Assembly: GCF_021653995.1 (NCBI RefSeq)
Contig: NZ_JAJJOZ010000002.1
Coordinates: 248,001 to 312,000 of the forward strand
DNA length: 64,000 nt
Direction: 5' to 3'
Source of the DNA: Allopusillimonas lactea
GTDB lineage: Bacteria; Pseudomonadota; Gammaproteobacteria; Burkholderiales; Burkholderiaceae_B
Below are positions 46,102 through 54,873 of this stretch, piece by piece. Each line of letters begins with the position of its first letter. Within the stretch, counting starts at the first letter, position 1. A program made the translations under genes and the position numbers. Below the pieces are notes generated by a model that was not told where the DNA came from, searched no databases, and worked only from the letters and a program-made list of their open reading frames with translations.

Positions 46102-47076
46102 ATGGATGTCCAGTCCACCGCCGCCACGGCACCCTGCTCCATCGATAGCGCCGCCTTTTTGCATGATCTGCTAGACGGCCTGGCCCGCCGTCCGCGCGCG
46201 ATTTCACCCAAGTATTTCTATGATGCGGCGGGCTCGGCGCTGTTCGACCGCATCTGCGACCTGCCTGAGTATTACCCCATGCGCACTGAGGCAGGCATCC
46301 TGCGGCGCCATGGGGCGGACATCATGAGCAGGGTGGGTGCGGATATCGATCTTATCGAGTTCGGCGCCGGCTCGCTGGTGAAGGTGCGGCTGCTGCTTGG
46401 CGCGTGCCGGCGGCACATGCTGCCGGGTCATTATGTGCCCATCGATATATGCGGCGATCATCTGCGCGCTTCAGCGGCACGGCTGTCGGCCGAGTTTCCG
46501 ACGCTCGATGTATGCCCTGTCGAGGCGGACTATACGGCGCTGGATGCGTTGTTGCTGCCGGGTGGAGAGGGCGCGCGCAAGGTGGGGTTTTTCCCTGGTT
46601 CGACCATTGGCAATATGGACCTGGATGAAGCGCTCGCCTTTCTGCACCATACCGCTGGCTTGCTAAGCGGGGGTGGGCTGCTGATCGGCGTGGACCTGGT
46701 GAAAGACCCTGCGCGTCTACATGCGGCCTATAACGATGCGCAGGGCATCACCGCGCAGTTCAACTTGAATGTACTGGCGCGCGCCAACCGCGAATTGGGT
46801 GCGGATTTTGACCTGGAGGGGTTTGCGCATTACGCGCTATACCAGCCGGTGATACGCCGCGTGGAAATGCACTTGGTCAGCCTTATGCCGCAGCGCGTGA
46901 TGATCGCCGGCACGCCGTATGATTTCGACGAGGGCGATACCCTGCACACTGAGAATTCATACAAATACACGGTGCCTGGCTTTCAGGCGCTGGCGCGGCG
47001 CGCGGGCTACCGGCCCGAAGCGGTATGGCTGGATGAGGAGCGCCTGTTCAGCGTGCACTGGCTGCTGGCGCCATAG
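46102..47076 (+). CDS. egtD: L-histidine N-alpha-methyltransferase EgtD
   Basis: A 324-residue SAM-dependent enzyme that trimethylates histidine to hercynine. The SAM site DLIEFGAGSLVKVRLLL, the PISPKYFYDAAGSALFDRIC-like N-terminal block (SPKYFYDAAGS) and GFFPGSTIGNMD are diagnostic, and ENSYKYT is the histidine-binding tail. Length matches EgtD. It forms a two-gene unit with egtB and overlaps the convergent HAD gene by 29 bases. Confidence 0.95.
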   Translation: MDVQSTAATAPCSIDSAAFLHDLLDGLARRPRAISPKYFYDAAGSALFDRICDLPEYYPMRTEAGILRRHGADIMSRVGADIDLIEFGAGSLVKVRLLLGACRRHMLPGHYVPIDICGDHLRASAARLSAEFPTLDVCPVEADYTALDALLLPGGEGARKVGFFPGSTIGNMDLDEALAFLHHTAGLLSGGGLLIGVDLVKDPARLHAAYNDAQGITAQFNLNVLARANRELGADFDLEGFAHYALYQPVIRRVEMHLVSLMPQRVMIAGTPYDFDEGDTLHTENSYKYTVPGFQALARRAGYRPEAVWLDEERLFSVHWLLAP

Positions 47077-47764
47077 CGGCGCCGCTTGCATGGGCCGCCA
47101 TCAACGCTGGCAGCTCGGCCATGTCGGTAAAGACAAAATGCACACCGGTCGCACGCAGTGCATCCGCATCGCTGTGCCCAGCGTTGCCGGGGCTGTAGCC
47201 GAACACCGTTGCGCCCGCCGCCACGCCCGCCGTGGCGCCGGTGACGGTGTCTTCCACCACCGCGCAGCGTACGGCCGGCACACCCAGCGCCTGCGCGGCT
47301 GCAAGGTACACGTCGGGAAATGGCTTGCTGCGCGGCATGTCCTGGCCGCTGAAGACCCGACTGCCGAAGCAATCCACCAGGCCAACTTTGGTGAGCTGCA
47401 GCCGCACTTTGTGCAGGTCTGCGCCCGAAGCTACCGCAATGCGGCCATTAAGCATTGCATGCAGTTCGCGCACGGCCTTCGGCGCGCCAGGGATTTCAGT
47501 GAGCTCGCGATCCAGCGCGTCGTTGCGTCGCTGGCGGAATTGCGCAGTCCAGGCGTCATCGATCTGCACGCCGGTGCGCGCGGCAATCAGGGCGGCTTCG
47601 TCGCGTACCGCCTTGCCGGCAAAGATGCGCATGCATTCTTCATGCGAGATGGACCAGCCCATCTCGCCCAGTATCTGGGCCAGTACGCGGTTGGTGATGG
47701 GTTCGGAGTCGACCAGCACGCCGTCGCAGTCAAACAGCACGGCATCGAAGGGGAAGTGTGTCAT
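47048..47764 (-). CDS. HAD-superfamily phosphatase (beta-phosphoglucomutase/phosphoglycolate-like)
   Basis: A 238-residue hydrolase with motif I FDCDGVLVDSEP (nucleophile D12), motif II VASGAD, motif III lysine in MPRSKPFPD and motif IV VVEDTVTG. The helical cap places it in subfamily I with YieH/GS1-like phosphatases of sugar phosphates. Substrate is unknown. The gene is convergent with egtD and its end overlaps it. Confidence 0.85.
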   Translation of the reverse strand: MTHFPFDAVLFDCDGVLVDSEPITNRVLAQILGEMGWSISHEECMRIFAGKAVRDEAALIAARTGVQIDDAWTAQFRQRRNDALDRELTEIPGAPKAVRELHAMLNGRIAVASGADLHKVRLQLTKVGLVDCFGSRVFSGQDMPRSKPFPDVYLAAAQALGVPAVRCAVVEDTVTGATAGVAAGATVFGYSPGNAGHSDADALRATGVHFVFTDMAELPALMAAHASGAAMAPAASAR

Positions 47765-47822
47765 TGCAGATAAACGCGGCGGGTGCGCTTGCACAGGCCC
47801 ACCATATATGTGCGGGGGAATG

Positions 47823-49265
47823 TCATAGCATAGCCGATACCGTGGCGCCCTGAGCCGTACGCGGGCGTGCGGCGGGCAGCCTGATGGTAAAGCAGGTTCG
47901 TATCGGGTCAGAGCTGGCGCTGATGGTGCCCGCATGCGCCTCGATGATGGACTTGACGATGGCAAGGCCGAGGCCGGCGCCTTCGCCGCCGCGCTGGCGC
48001 GAGGCGTCGGGCCGGTAGAAGCGTTCGAAAATATGTGGCAGGTGCTCAGGCGCGATGCCTGCGCCGGGGTTGGTCACGGTAATGCCGACGTGGTTGTCGT
48101 CCAGCGCCCGCAGTGTTACGGCTACTGATTCGCCGCGCGGCGTATGGCGCACGGCATTGGACAGCAGATTGCCCAGGGCGCGGCGCATCATCAGGCGGTC
48201 GCCCTCGATTTGTACGCTTGCGCCGGACAGCGCCAGATGGACGCCGCGTTCTTCAGCCCAGGCGTCGAAGTAGTCGAACAGGGCGCGCACCTCGTCGGCG
48301 AGGTCTATAGTGGCCAGCTCAGGCTTGAGCAGGTTGTTGTCGGCCTCGGCCAGAAACAGCATGTCGCCAACCATTTTTGCCATTCGCTCGTATTCTTCGA
48401 GATTGGAATACAGGATCTCGCGGTAATGCTCCACCGTGCGTGCTTGGGACAGCGCCACTTCGGTTTGTGTCTTGAGATTGGTGATGGGGGTGCGCAACTC
48501 GTGTGCGATGTCGCCCGAGAAGGCGGAAAGCCGCTGGAAGACATTCTCCAGGCGATCCAGCATGCCGTTGAATGAGTTCGCCAGTTCGGCCAACTCGGCC
48601 GGCACCTCGGCTGGCCGCAGCCGGATGTACAGCCGGCTGGAGCCAATCCGCCGCATTTCGCGGCTGATGCGCCGGATGGGAGCGTGACCGCGATACACGG
48701 CCAGCCAAGTGGCCGCGATCGCAATGAGACACGCCACCATCGTGGTGATCCAGAGGTAGGCGCGGAAGCTGTCCAGGTAATGCAAATGGAAGTCTATCCC
48801 CGTGACGACCGTGATGATGTAAGTGTGCCCGCTGGATGGGGGCCCGACGGGTACTGCCGTCACCGCCCCGCGGTAAGTCTGGCCAGCGTTTCGCCATATC
48901 CGCACTGTGCCAGTGGTGATGTGCGCCGTCACAGGCGCGCTGCGCGCAAGCGGCTCCAGATCAACCCCCGGCGTTGCATAGAGCGCCTCGCCGGTATCGG
49001 TGGCAAGGCGAAACAAGGCATTGTGATGCCCCGACACGGCGCCCGCCAGGCGCCGGCTCAATGCGGCTTCAGGTTCATTGGGCGGGGCAACAGCGAGCGC
49101 ATGCGCGACCGCCTGCACCACGGCGTTGAGTTCATCGACGTCTTGCTTGATGAAGTGATTGTTGATGGAGCGCTGGATCAACCAGCCGAAAGCCAGCAGT
49201 ACCACCGTGATTACCGCGCCGATCGAGACGGTCAGCCGGACTGCCAGCGAAGCGGGGCGCCGCAT
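47823..49265 (-). CDS. copS: Heavy-metal sensor histidine kinase (CusS/CopS/IrlS type)
   Basis: A 480-residue membrane kinase with two transmembrane helices (about 10-30 and 170-190) around a periplasmic sensor domain, then HAMP, the phosphoacceptor H255 in FSGDIAHELRTPITNL, and the ATPase boxes NLLSNAVRHTPRG and GEGAGLGLAIV. The subfamily senses copper, silver or other metals. It starts four bases after the regulator stop. Neighbouring cytochrome c and copZ support copper as signal. Confidence 0.87.
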   Translation of the reverse strand: MRRPASLAVRLTVSIGAVITVVLLAFGWLIQRSINNHFIKQDVDELNAVVQAVAHALAVAPPNEPEAALSRRLAGAVSGHHNALFRLATDTGEALYATPGVDLEPLARSAPVTAHITTGTVRIWRNAGQTYRGAVTAVPVGPPSSGHTYIITVVTGIDFHLHYLDSFRAYLWITTMVACLIAIAATWLAVYRGHAPIRRISREMRRIGSSRLYIRLRPAEVPAELAELANSFNGMLDRLENVFQRLSAFSGDIAHELRTPITNLKTQTEVALSQARTVEHYREILYSNLEEYERMAKMVGDMLFLAEADNNLLKPELATIDLADEVRALFDYFDAWAEERGVHLALSGASVQIEGDRLMMRRALGNLLSNAVRHTPRGESVAVTLRALDDNHVGITVTNPGAGIAPEHLPHIFERFYRPDASRQRGGEGAGLGLAIVKSIIEAHAGTISASSDPIRTCFTIRLPAARPRTAQGATVSAML

Positions 49266-49269
49266 CGTG

Positions 49270-49953
49270 TCAGGTGCCCCGTGCGGCGTCGAGCACATAG
49301 CCCATGCCGCGTACGGTGTGGATGAGCTTAGGCTCGAAGTCGTCATCGATTTTCGCGCGCAGGCGGCGGATCGCCACATCAATGACGTTGGTGTCGCTGT
49401 CGAAGTTCATGTCCCATACTTGCGAGGCGATGAGCGAGCGGGGCAACACTTCGCCCTGGCGGCGCGCCAGCAATTCGAGCAGGGTGAATTCTTTGTTCGT
49501 GAGGTTGATGCGCACCCCCTTGCGCTGTGCGCGGCGGCGCGGGATATCAAGGACCAGGTCGGCCACCTGCAGCAGGTTGTCTTGTGCGGGCGTGGTGCCG
49601 CGCCTCAAGAGGGTGCGTACGCGCGCGAGCAGCTCAGAAAATGCAAAGGGCTTGACCAGATAGTCGTCGGCGCCAAGCTCCAGGCCCTTGACGCGATCCT
49701 CGACACTATCGCGCGCAGTGAGAAACAGGACAGGCACGTGCTGCCGAGCGGCACGCAATGCCTGGACGATGCGCCAGCCGTCGACGTCGGGCAGCATGAC
49801 GTCAAGGATGATCAAGTCGTAGGCGCCCGTGAGGGCGAGATGATGCCCGTCGAGCCCTGTGCGTGCAAGGTCGACCACAAACCCGGCTTCGACCAGGCCC
49901 TGGTGGATATAGTCGCCGGTTTTGGTTTCGTCTTCTACAACAAGCAGCTTCAT
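49270..49953 (-). CDS. copR: Heavy-metal response regulator (CopR/CusR type)
   Basis: A 227-residue OmpR-family regulator: receiver domain with phosphorylation site D51 (LIILDVMLPDVDG) and the KPF lysine, followed by a winged-helix domain (INLTNKEFTLLELLARRQGEVLPRS; VIDVAIRRLRAKIDDDF; IHTVRGMGYVL). It is paired with the downstream kinase. The divergent region 49954-50238 contains a perfect dyad that it may bind. Confidence 0.9.
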   Translation of the reverse strand: MKLLVVEDETKTGDYIHQGLVEAGFVVDLARTGLDGHHLALTGAYDLIILDVMLPDVDGWRIVQALRAARQHVPVLFLTARDSVEDRVKGLELGADDYLVKPFAFSELLARVRTLLRRGTTPAQDNLLQVADLVLDIPRRRAQRKGVRINLTNKEFTLLELLARRQGEVLPRSLIASQVWDMNFDSDTNVIDVAIRRLRAKIDDDFEPKLIHTVRGMGYVLDAARGT

Positions 49954-50084
49954 AGGGTGTCCTGGGCGATGACGCGCCGACTTGGCGGCGTGGGTGGCGC
50001 TGCCTGCGGGCGATGGCGCAACAATAGGCCATCGCGCATGACACGGGCATGACGCCAGCATCACGGGATTGTAATGTGCCAAGG

Positions 50085-50100
50085 ATTACAAAAATGTAAT
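50085..50100. promoter_or_regulatory. Perfect dyad ATTACA-AAAA-TGTAAT between copR and cytochrome c
   Basis: A 6-4-6 inverted repeat with further half-sites TGTAAT at 50070-50075 and ATTACA at 50132-50137, in the 285-base divergent gap. CopR-family regulators bind TTACA-like repeats, so it is the likely operator for the two-component genes and the cytochrome gene. Confidence 0.6.
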
Positions 50101-50238
50101 GTTGAGGTCACCTTGGCGACAGCCTTCCGTGATTACAGTGGCCTCCAGGCGGTAAGCGCTGCCTGCCTGCTGCCGGGGCATATGGAAGCGTGTATGGTTG
50201 GCCAGGTTCTAGTGAAATAAGAATATGAGGCGCAAGGA

Positions 50239-50715
50239 ATGGCCAGTAAAAAATGGATGATTTTGGTAGCGGGCCTTGCGGTGGCGGGCATCGCGTTGTT
50301 GTTGTATACCCTGCTGCGGGATCGGGGCCCCGCATTCATCGCCCCAACGGACAAAGCCATGGTGCTGCGGGGCAAAGCGCTCTATGCCGCCAACTGCGCG
50401 TCGTGCCACGGCGAAGCGCTGCAAGGCCAGCCGAACTGGCGCGAACGCCTGCCCAACGGCCGCCTGCCCGCGCCGCCGCACGATAAAACCGGCCATACCT
50501 GGCATCACCCCGACGCCATCCTGATCGATATCATCAAGCACGGGCTGGTGCCCGGCAGAACCGCCCCGCGCGGTTATCAAAGTGATATGCCAGCTTACGC
50601 AGGCATACTTTCGGATGACGAGATTATTGCCGTACTGGCTTACATCAAGGGCACTTGGCCGCCAGCGGTGCTTCAGGCACAGAAGGAAGTGACGCTGCAG
50701 AGCGCGCAGCGCTGA
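50239..50715 (+). CDS. Membrane-anchored monoheme cytochrome c
   Basis: A 158-residue class I cytochrome c with an uncleaved-looking N-terminal hydrophobic anchor (WMILVAGLAVAGIALLLYTLL), heme motif CASCH (C53-H57) and probable axial methionine in SDMPAYAGILSDDEI. Cytochromes of this type accompany copper-resistance genes in several proteobacteria. It is divergent from copRS, and its ribosome site AAGGA overlaps close to the ATG. Electron partner unknown. Confidence 0.85.
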   Translation: MASKKWMILVAGLAVAGIALLLYTLLRDRGPAFIAPTDKAMVLRGKALYAANCASCHGEALQGQPNWRERLPNGRLPAPPHDKTGHTWHHPDAILIDIIKHGLVPGRTAPRGYQSDMPAYAGILSDDEIIAVLAYIKGTWPPAVLQAQKEVTLQSAQR

Positions 50716-50847
50716 GCGTTGGGCAAAAGGTAGTGAAACGTGAAGCAGGCCGGATCATCAGGCTGGTCAGCGGCAGTGACCAGCCGTAGGCGGCATCGGC
50801 CCTGGAGGGCGCGTACATGCGCTCGATTGCGCCGTCCGGGCTGGCAA

Positions 50848-51042
50848 TCAGACGGCGCGTGCAGGGTAGCCAGCCTCGCCCAGCGTTTTTTCGATCACCT
50901 CGCGCGGCAGCGTGGTGCTGATCTCGACGCGATGCGTGGGTGGATCAGCCTTTACGGTGGCTGCTGGGTCCACGGCGTGGATGGCTTTGGTGATCGTGGC
51001 CGCACAGTGGCCGCAGGTCATGTTTTCGACATGGAATTGCAT
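50848..51042 (-). CDS. copZ: Copper chaperone CopZ (heavy-metal-associated domain)
   Basis: A 64-residue ferredoxin-like protein with the metal site MTCGHCAATI (residues 8-17). Length and the ending EKTLGEAGYPA match CopZ copper chaperones, which carry Cu(I) in the cytoplasm to export ATPases. No CopA-type ATPase is in the window. A CueR-type promoter lies 40 bases upstream of the ATG, confirming copper control. Confidence 0.93.
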   Translation of the reverse strand: MQFHVENMTCGHCAATITKAIHAVDPAATVKADPPTHRVEISTTLPREVIEKTLGEAGYPARAV

Positions 51043-51088
51043 CGCATTGCCTCATTGAACAAGATATATAAATGGGGATGTGAAATGC

Positions 51089-51119
51089 ATGGTAAACCTT
51101 CCCATGGACGGAAGGTCAA
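51089..51119 (-). promoter_or_regulatory. MerR/CueR-type copper-responsive promoter of copZ
   Basis: On the minus strand TTGACC (51114-51119) and TACCAT (51089-51094) are separated by 19 bases, the overlong spacer used by MerR-family activators. Between them lies the dyad ACCTTCC-N7-GGAAGGT (51096-51116), the classic CueR/copA operator. No cueR gene is in the window. Confidence 0.88.
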
Positions 51120-51250
51120 GCGCGGGCCCGGCACCGTGCAGCGCGATGCCCAAGGCCCCAAGGCCTCAAGGCCCAAAGCCGTGGCAGCACGCATGCCCAA
51201 CTAACTGCTAGGCGGCGAGCGGTCGGTGGAACGCGGCAGATGCCAACCCC

Positions 51251-52150
51251 TCACAGATTCTCGGGCGGCCGCAGATTGGCCTTCAGGAAGTCGATCAGCG
51301 CACGCGCCGCAGGGCTTTGATGTCGGGCCTGTGGCGTGATCAGAAAAATCTTCGAGCCGAACAGGCTGAGCTTGTAATACTCGAGCAAACGGGTAAGCAC
51401 GCCGTCCCGCAATTCTTGCCTGATCATATAGCGTGGCAAGAAGCCCACGCCGAGGCCGCCCAGAATGGCCTGTTTCAGGAACAGGAAATTTTCGGACCGC
51501 AGCACGGGATCGAGTTCGACGCTGCGACTGCCGCCTTGGTAGCGGCCTTTTACCTTGAGGGCGGCATCGATGGCTGATGCGCACACGATATCGACATGCT
51601 GCAGGTCTTCCAGCACGGTAATACGCTTGCGCCCCTGTAGATAGACGGGGCTGGCGCAGGCCACCCATTCCACGTCGGCGAGCACGGTGGCGTTGACGTT
51701 GCGTGGCGGCACCGAGGTGACCCGCAGCGCGATATCGATGCCATCTTCCACCAGGTCAGCGATCTGGTTGCTGAAAACGACATCGAGCGTAACATCGGGG
51801 TGCTGGCGCTTGAAGGCAACAATAAGGTCCGACAGCACGAGATGCCCCAGGCCGGCGGACACGCTGAGCCCCACATGGCCGGCGACGGCGTTGGCCGCGC
51901 TGGACACCAGATCTTCCACCGCGGCCGCTTCGCTCAGCATACGGCGGCCGTGCTCATATATTTTTGCGCCAGTGTCTGTCAACTGCATGGATTTGGTGGT
52001 GCGCTGCAAAAGCTGTACGCCAAGTTGGTCTTCGAGCACCTTGAGCCGGTGGCTGAGATTGGCGCGTGACATCTTGCGCCGGCGCGCCGCAGCGCTCAGG
52101 CTGCCGGCGTCGACGATGTCGATGAAGAGGTGCAGGGCGTTCAGATCCAT
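51251..52150 (-). CDS. LysR-family transcriptional regulator
   Basis: A 299-residue regulator with N-terminal helix-turn-helix (LHLFIDIVDAGSLSAAARRRKMSRANLSHRLKVLE region) and a periplasmic-binding-like effector domain (HVGLSVSAGLGHLVLSDLIVAFKRQHPDV onward). It belongs to the large CrgA-like branch. It is divergent from an acyl-CoA dehydrogenase, with a perfect dyad in the 117-base gap, so it probably controls that gene. Confidence 0.9.
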   Translation of the reverse strand: MDLNALHLFIDIVDAGSLSAAARRRKMSRANLSHRLKVLEDQLGVQLLQRTTKSMQLTDTGAKIYEHGRRMLSEAAAVEDLVSSAANAVAGHVGLSVSAGLGHLVLSDLIVAFKRQHPDVTLDVVFSNQIADLVEDGIDIALRVTSVPPRNVNATVLADVEWVACASPVYLQGRKRITVLEDLQHVDIVCASAIDAALKVKGRYQGGSRSVELDPVLRSENFLFLKQAILGGLGVGFLPRYMIRQELRDGVLTRLLEYYKLSLFGSKIFLITPQARHQSPAARALIDFLKANLRPPENL

Positions 52151-52173
52151 ACGGGTGTGGCGATTAAGCAGAG

Positions 52174-52235
52174 ACTGTCAAATTTTAATTGACAGTATGT
52201 TAAATCATTGAAAGGCCTGGTGTTTTGTCTATTAT
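52174..52235 (+). promoter_or_regulatory. LysR dyad and promoter of the acyl-CoA dehydrogenase
   Basis: ACTGTCAA-N7-TTGACAGT (52174-52196) is a perfect 8-bp inverted repeat with LysR-type 7-base spacing. A promoter TTGAAA (52208-52213) / TATTAT (52230-52235), spacer 16, follows, which puts the dyad centre near -57, the usual LysR recognition zone. Confidence 0.65.
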
Positions 52236-52267
52236 GGTGGGATCGCAAACTTTCAACAGGCCCAGCC

Positions 52268-53425
52268 ATGGCTCTCGACGACGAAACCTTTTCCCTGCTG
52301 CGCGCCAGCGTGCAACGCTTTATCGACCAGCGCCTCGTACCCGCTGAAGACATTCTCGAGGAAACCGACGAAGTGCCGGCCGACATCGTGCAGGAGATGA
52401 AGGACATCGGCCTGTTCGGCATTTCCATTCCCGAAGCATACGGCGGCATTGGGCTGTCTATGGCGCAAGAGTGCGATGTCATCTTCGATATGGGCCATAC
52501 CTCTTTTGCCTATCGCTCGGCATTCGGCACCAACGTCGGCATCGGTTCCCAAGGCATCCTGATGGATGGCACCGAGACCCAGAAAGCAGAGTGGCTGCCC
52601 CGCATCGCCTCGGGCGAGATGATCATCTCGTTCGCCCTGACAGAACCTGGCGCCGGCTCCGATGCCGCTTCGCTCAAGACCCGCGCCGTGCTCGAAGACG
52701 GCAAATATGTGATCAACGGCACCAAGCGCTTCATTACCAATGCGCCGCGCGCCCATGCCTTCACCCTGATGGCACGCACCGGCGACGAAGGCGCGGGCGG
52801 CATCACGGCCTTTGTGGTGCCCGCTGATTCGCCGGGGCTGTCGCTGGGCAAGCCGGACAAGAAAATGGGCCAGCGCGGCACCAAGACCTGCGATGTGATC
52901 CTGGACAATGTCAAGGTCGACCCCGCCAACATCATCGGCCTGAAGCCGGGCAAAGGTTTTTCCACCGCCATGAAGGTGCTGGACCGCGGCCGCCTGCATA
53001 TTTCATCCCTTGCCTGCGGCATGGCCGACCGCTTGATCCGCGACGCGGTCGACTACGCCAAGCAGCGCAAACAGTTCGGCCAGCCCATCGCCGATTTCCA
53101 GCTTATCCAGGCCCTGCTGGCCGACAGCCAGGCGGAACTGTACGCCGGCCTGTCCATGGTGCGCGATTGCGCCCGCCGCTACGATGCCAACCCGGTCGGC
53201 CAGCGTAACAACGAACTGAGCATGCTGGCCTCATGCACCAAGATGTTCTGCACCGAAATGGTAGGCCGCGTGGCCGACCGCGCCGTGCAGATCCACGGCG
53301 GCTCGGGCTATATCAGTGAGTACAAGGTCGAACGCTTCTACCGCGACGTGCGCCTGCTGCGCCTGTACGAAGGCACCACGCAGATCCAGCAGCTCATCAT
53401 CGCCAAGGAACTGTTGCGGCGTTAG
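52268..53425 (+). CDS. Acyl-CoA dehydrogenase
   Basis: A 385-residue FAD enzyme that introduces an alpha,beta double bond in an acyl-CoA. Family motifs are FALTEPGAGSDAASLKTRA, RGTKTCDVILDNVKV, RKQFGQPIADFQLIQ and the catalytic glutamate E368 in RLYEGTTQIQQ. Position of the base is as in short/medium-chain and butyryl-CoA types. Substrate unknown. The ATG at 52268 starts the conserved helix. It appears monocistronic. Confidence 0.92.
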   Translation: MALDDETFSLLRASVQRFIDQRLVPAEDILEETDEVPADIVQEMKDIGLFGISIPEAYGGIGLSMAQECDVIFDMGHTSFAYRSAFGTNVGIGSQGILMDGTETQKAEWLPRIASGEMIISFALTEPGAGSDAASLKTRAVLEDGKYVINGTKRFITNAPRAHAFTLMARTGDEGAGGITAFVVPADSPGLSLGKPDKKMGQRGTKTCDVILDNVKVDPANIIGLKPGKGFSTAMKVLDRGRLHISSLACGMADRLIRDAVDYAKQRKQFGQPIADFQLIQALLADSQAELYAGLSMVRDCARRYDANPVGQRNNELSMLASCTKMFCTEMVGRVADRAVQIHGGSGYISEYKVERFYRDVRLLRLYEGTTQIQQLIIAKELLRR

Positions 53426-53499
53426 GCGCGATTAGCGCACGGCCGGTCGCGGCGAGTAGAGCGTGTGCCGTGGGGCGGTATGGCCTTTCCCTCTCGTGC

Positions 53500-54873
53500 T
53501 CAGACTTCGCGGGCGCAGTTTCCAAGCACACGCTCCACCCAGGCGGCGTGGCTGAGCAGGGCGGCATCCTCTTTGACGTATCCAACAAGCTGTATCGCCA
53601 GCGGCAGCCCTGAGCTGCTGCGCGCTACGGGTAACGAAATTGACGGATTGTGCAGCAGGGACCATGGGCGGATGAATATCGAACTGCCGGTGGTTGATGC
53701 GGCGGGCGCCACTCCCAGCGTTGCCGGCATGACAATCGCGTCTAGATCATGAACAGCGTTATAAAACAAGCGGCGGCAGACATCGGCGGCGTCGAGCGCA
53801 CGGGCGTAATCCTCGTCCGCATATCCCGCTCCTAGTTTCAGATAGGCCAGCAGTTCTGGATCGCAAAGTGCGGCATGGTTCCGCCTGATTTCCGCATACT
53901 CGCGATTCAGATCGTAGGCCATAATGACATCTTGAATGGCACCGATCTGTTCGAATTCGGCGGGCATGTGAAGGTCGGATGTGCTTGCGCCGGCCTCGGA
54001 CAATCGTGCAACACTTCGTTCGAAGACTTGGATGGCTTCAGGCTCGGCGTCCTGCCAACCTTGGGGTCGCCATACGCCAAGCCGGCGGGGGCGGGCATGC
54101 AGCGAAGAGGGCTTGAACCTTGGGTCGCCCACGAAGGCATGCATGAAAAGCTGTGCATCCTCCACCGTTCTGGTTAGCGGGCCCACAACGTCAAGTGGGC
54201 GGGAGTACGTGCGTATCCCGACATAGGGGATCAGGTCGAGTGTAGGCTTGAAACCGACAGCACCGCAGAACGACGCCGGCCGCAGTATGGAGCCCGCTGT
54301 CTGCGTGCCGATCGATACCGGCGTCATGAAGTCTGCGACGGCCGCCGCGGATCCCGCAGAGGAAGCAGCGGGCGTTCGGCTGGTGTCATGCGGGTTTCTG
54401 CACGGGCCCGGCAGCATAATGGCATGCCGCGAAACGGTGTTTTTTCCAAGCAGTGCAAAGCCATGTCTGCGCGCTTGTGTGACGACGGGTGCGTCGATGG
54501 CGGGTTGGCGTCCGGGGAAAATCTCCGGATCTCCGAGCTCGGTGGGCATGTCCGCAGTGTCTATCGTGTCCTTCAAGCCCAGCGGTACGCCATCGAAAAT
54601 GCCAGCACGGCCATGCTTGTCGCAGGCACGGGCATGCGCTAGCGCCGTGTCGGCGGCCACGTGAACCCAGGCCTTTACCACAGGGTTGCGCGCTTCAATC
54701 CGCTCCAGGCAGGCCGTCACCCATTTTTCGCAGGTCAGGCTGCCACTTTCCAGCGCGCGGATGCCTTCAGCCATGCTCATGGCGGCGATTGCCGAAGGGG
54801 CGGGACGAGTAGTCTGCCGGCCGCTGGGCGCCGATGCGGATGCGGCCGTTTCTGCGGCGGTATCGTCACGCAT
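53500..54873 (-). CDS. Amidase-signature hydrolase at the end of the liv operon
   Basis: A 457-residue amidase-signature enzyme with the catalytic triad K101 (PLGLKDTID), cis-Ser S171 (ASSAGSAAAVA) and nucleophile S195 (TQTAGSILRPASFCGAVGFKPT). The usual GGSSGGSA is AASSAGSA. No signal peptide is seen, so it acts in the cytoplasm. It overlaps livF by eight bases, with a strong AAGGAG, so it belongs to the ten-gene unit and probably hydrolyses the amide, lactam or oligomer imported by the transporter. Substrate cannot be read from sequence. Confidence 0.88.
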   Translation of the reverse strand: MRDDTAAETAASASAPSGRQTTRPAPSAIAAMSMAEGIRALESGSLTCEKWVTACLERIEARNPVVKAWVHVAADTALAHARACDKHGRAGIFDGVPLGLKDTIDTADMPTELGDPEIFPGRQPAIDAPVVTQARRHGFALLGKNTVSRHAIMLPGPCRNPHDTSRTPAASSAGSAAAVADFMTPVSIGTQTAGSILRPASFCGAVGFKPTLDLIPYVGIRTYSRPLDVVGPLTRTVEDAQLFMHAFVGDPRFKPSSLHARPRRLGVWRPQGWQDAEPEAIQVFERSVARLSEAGASTSDLHMPAEFEQIGAIQDVIMAYDLNREYAEIRRNHAALCDPELLAYLKLGAGYADEDYARALDAADVCRRLFYNAVHDLDAIVMPATLGVAPAASTTGSSIFIRPWSLLHNPSISLPVARSSSGLPLAIQLVGYVKEDAALLSHAAWVERVLGNCAREV

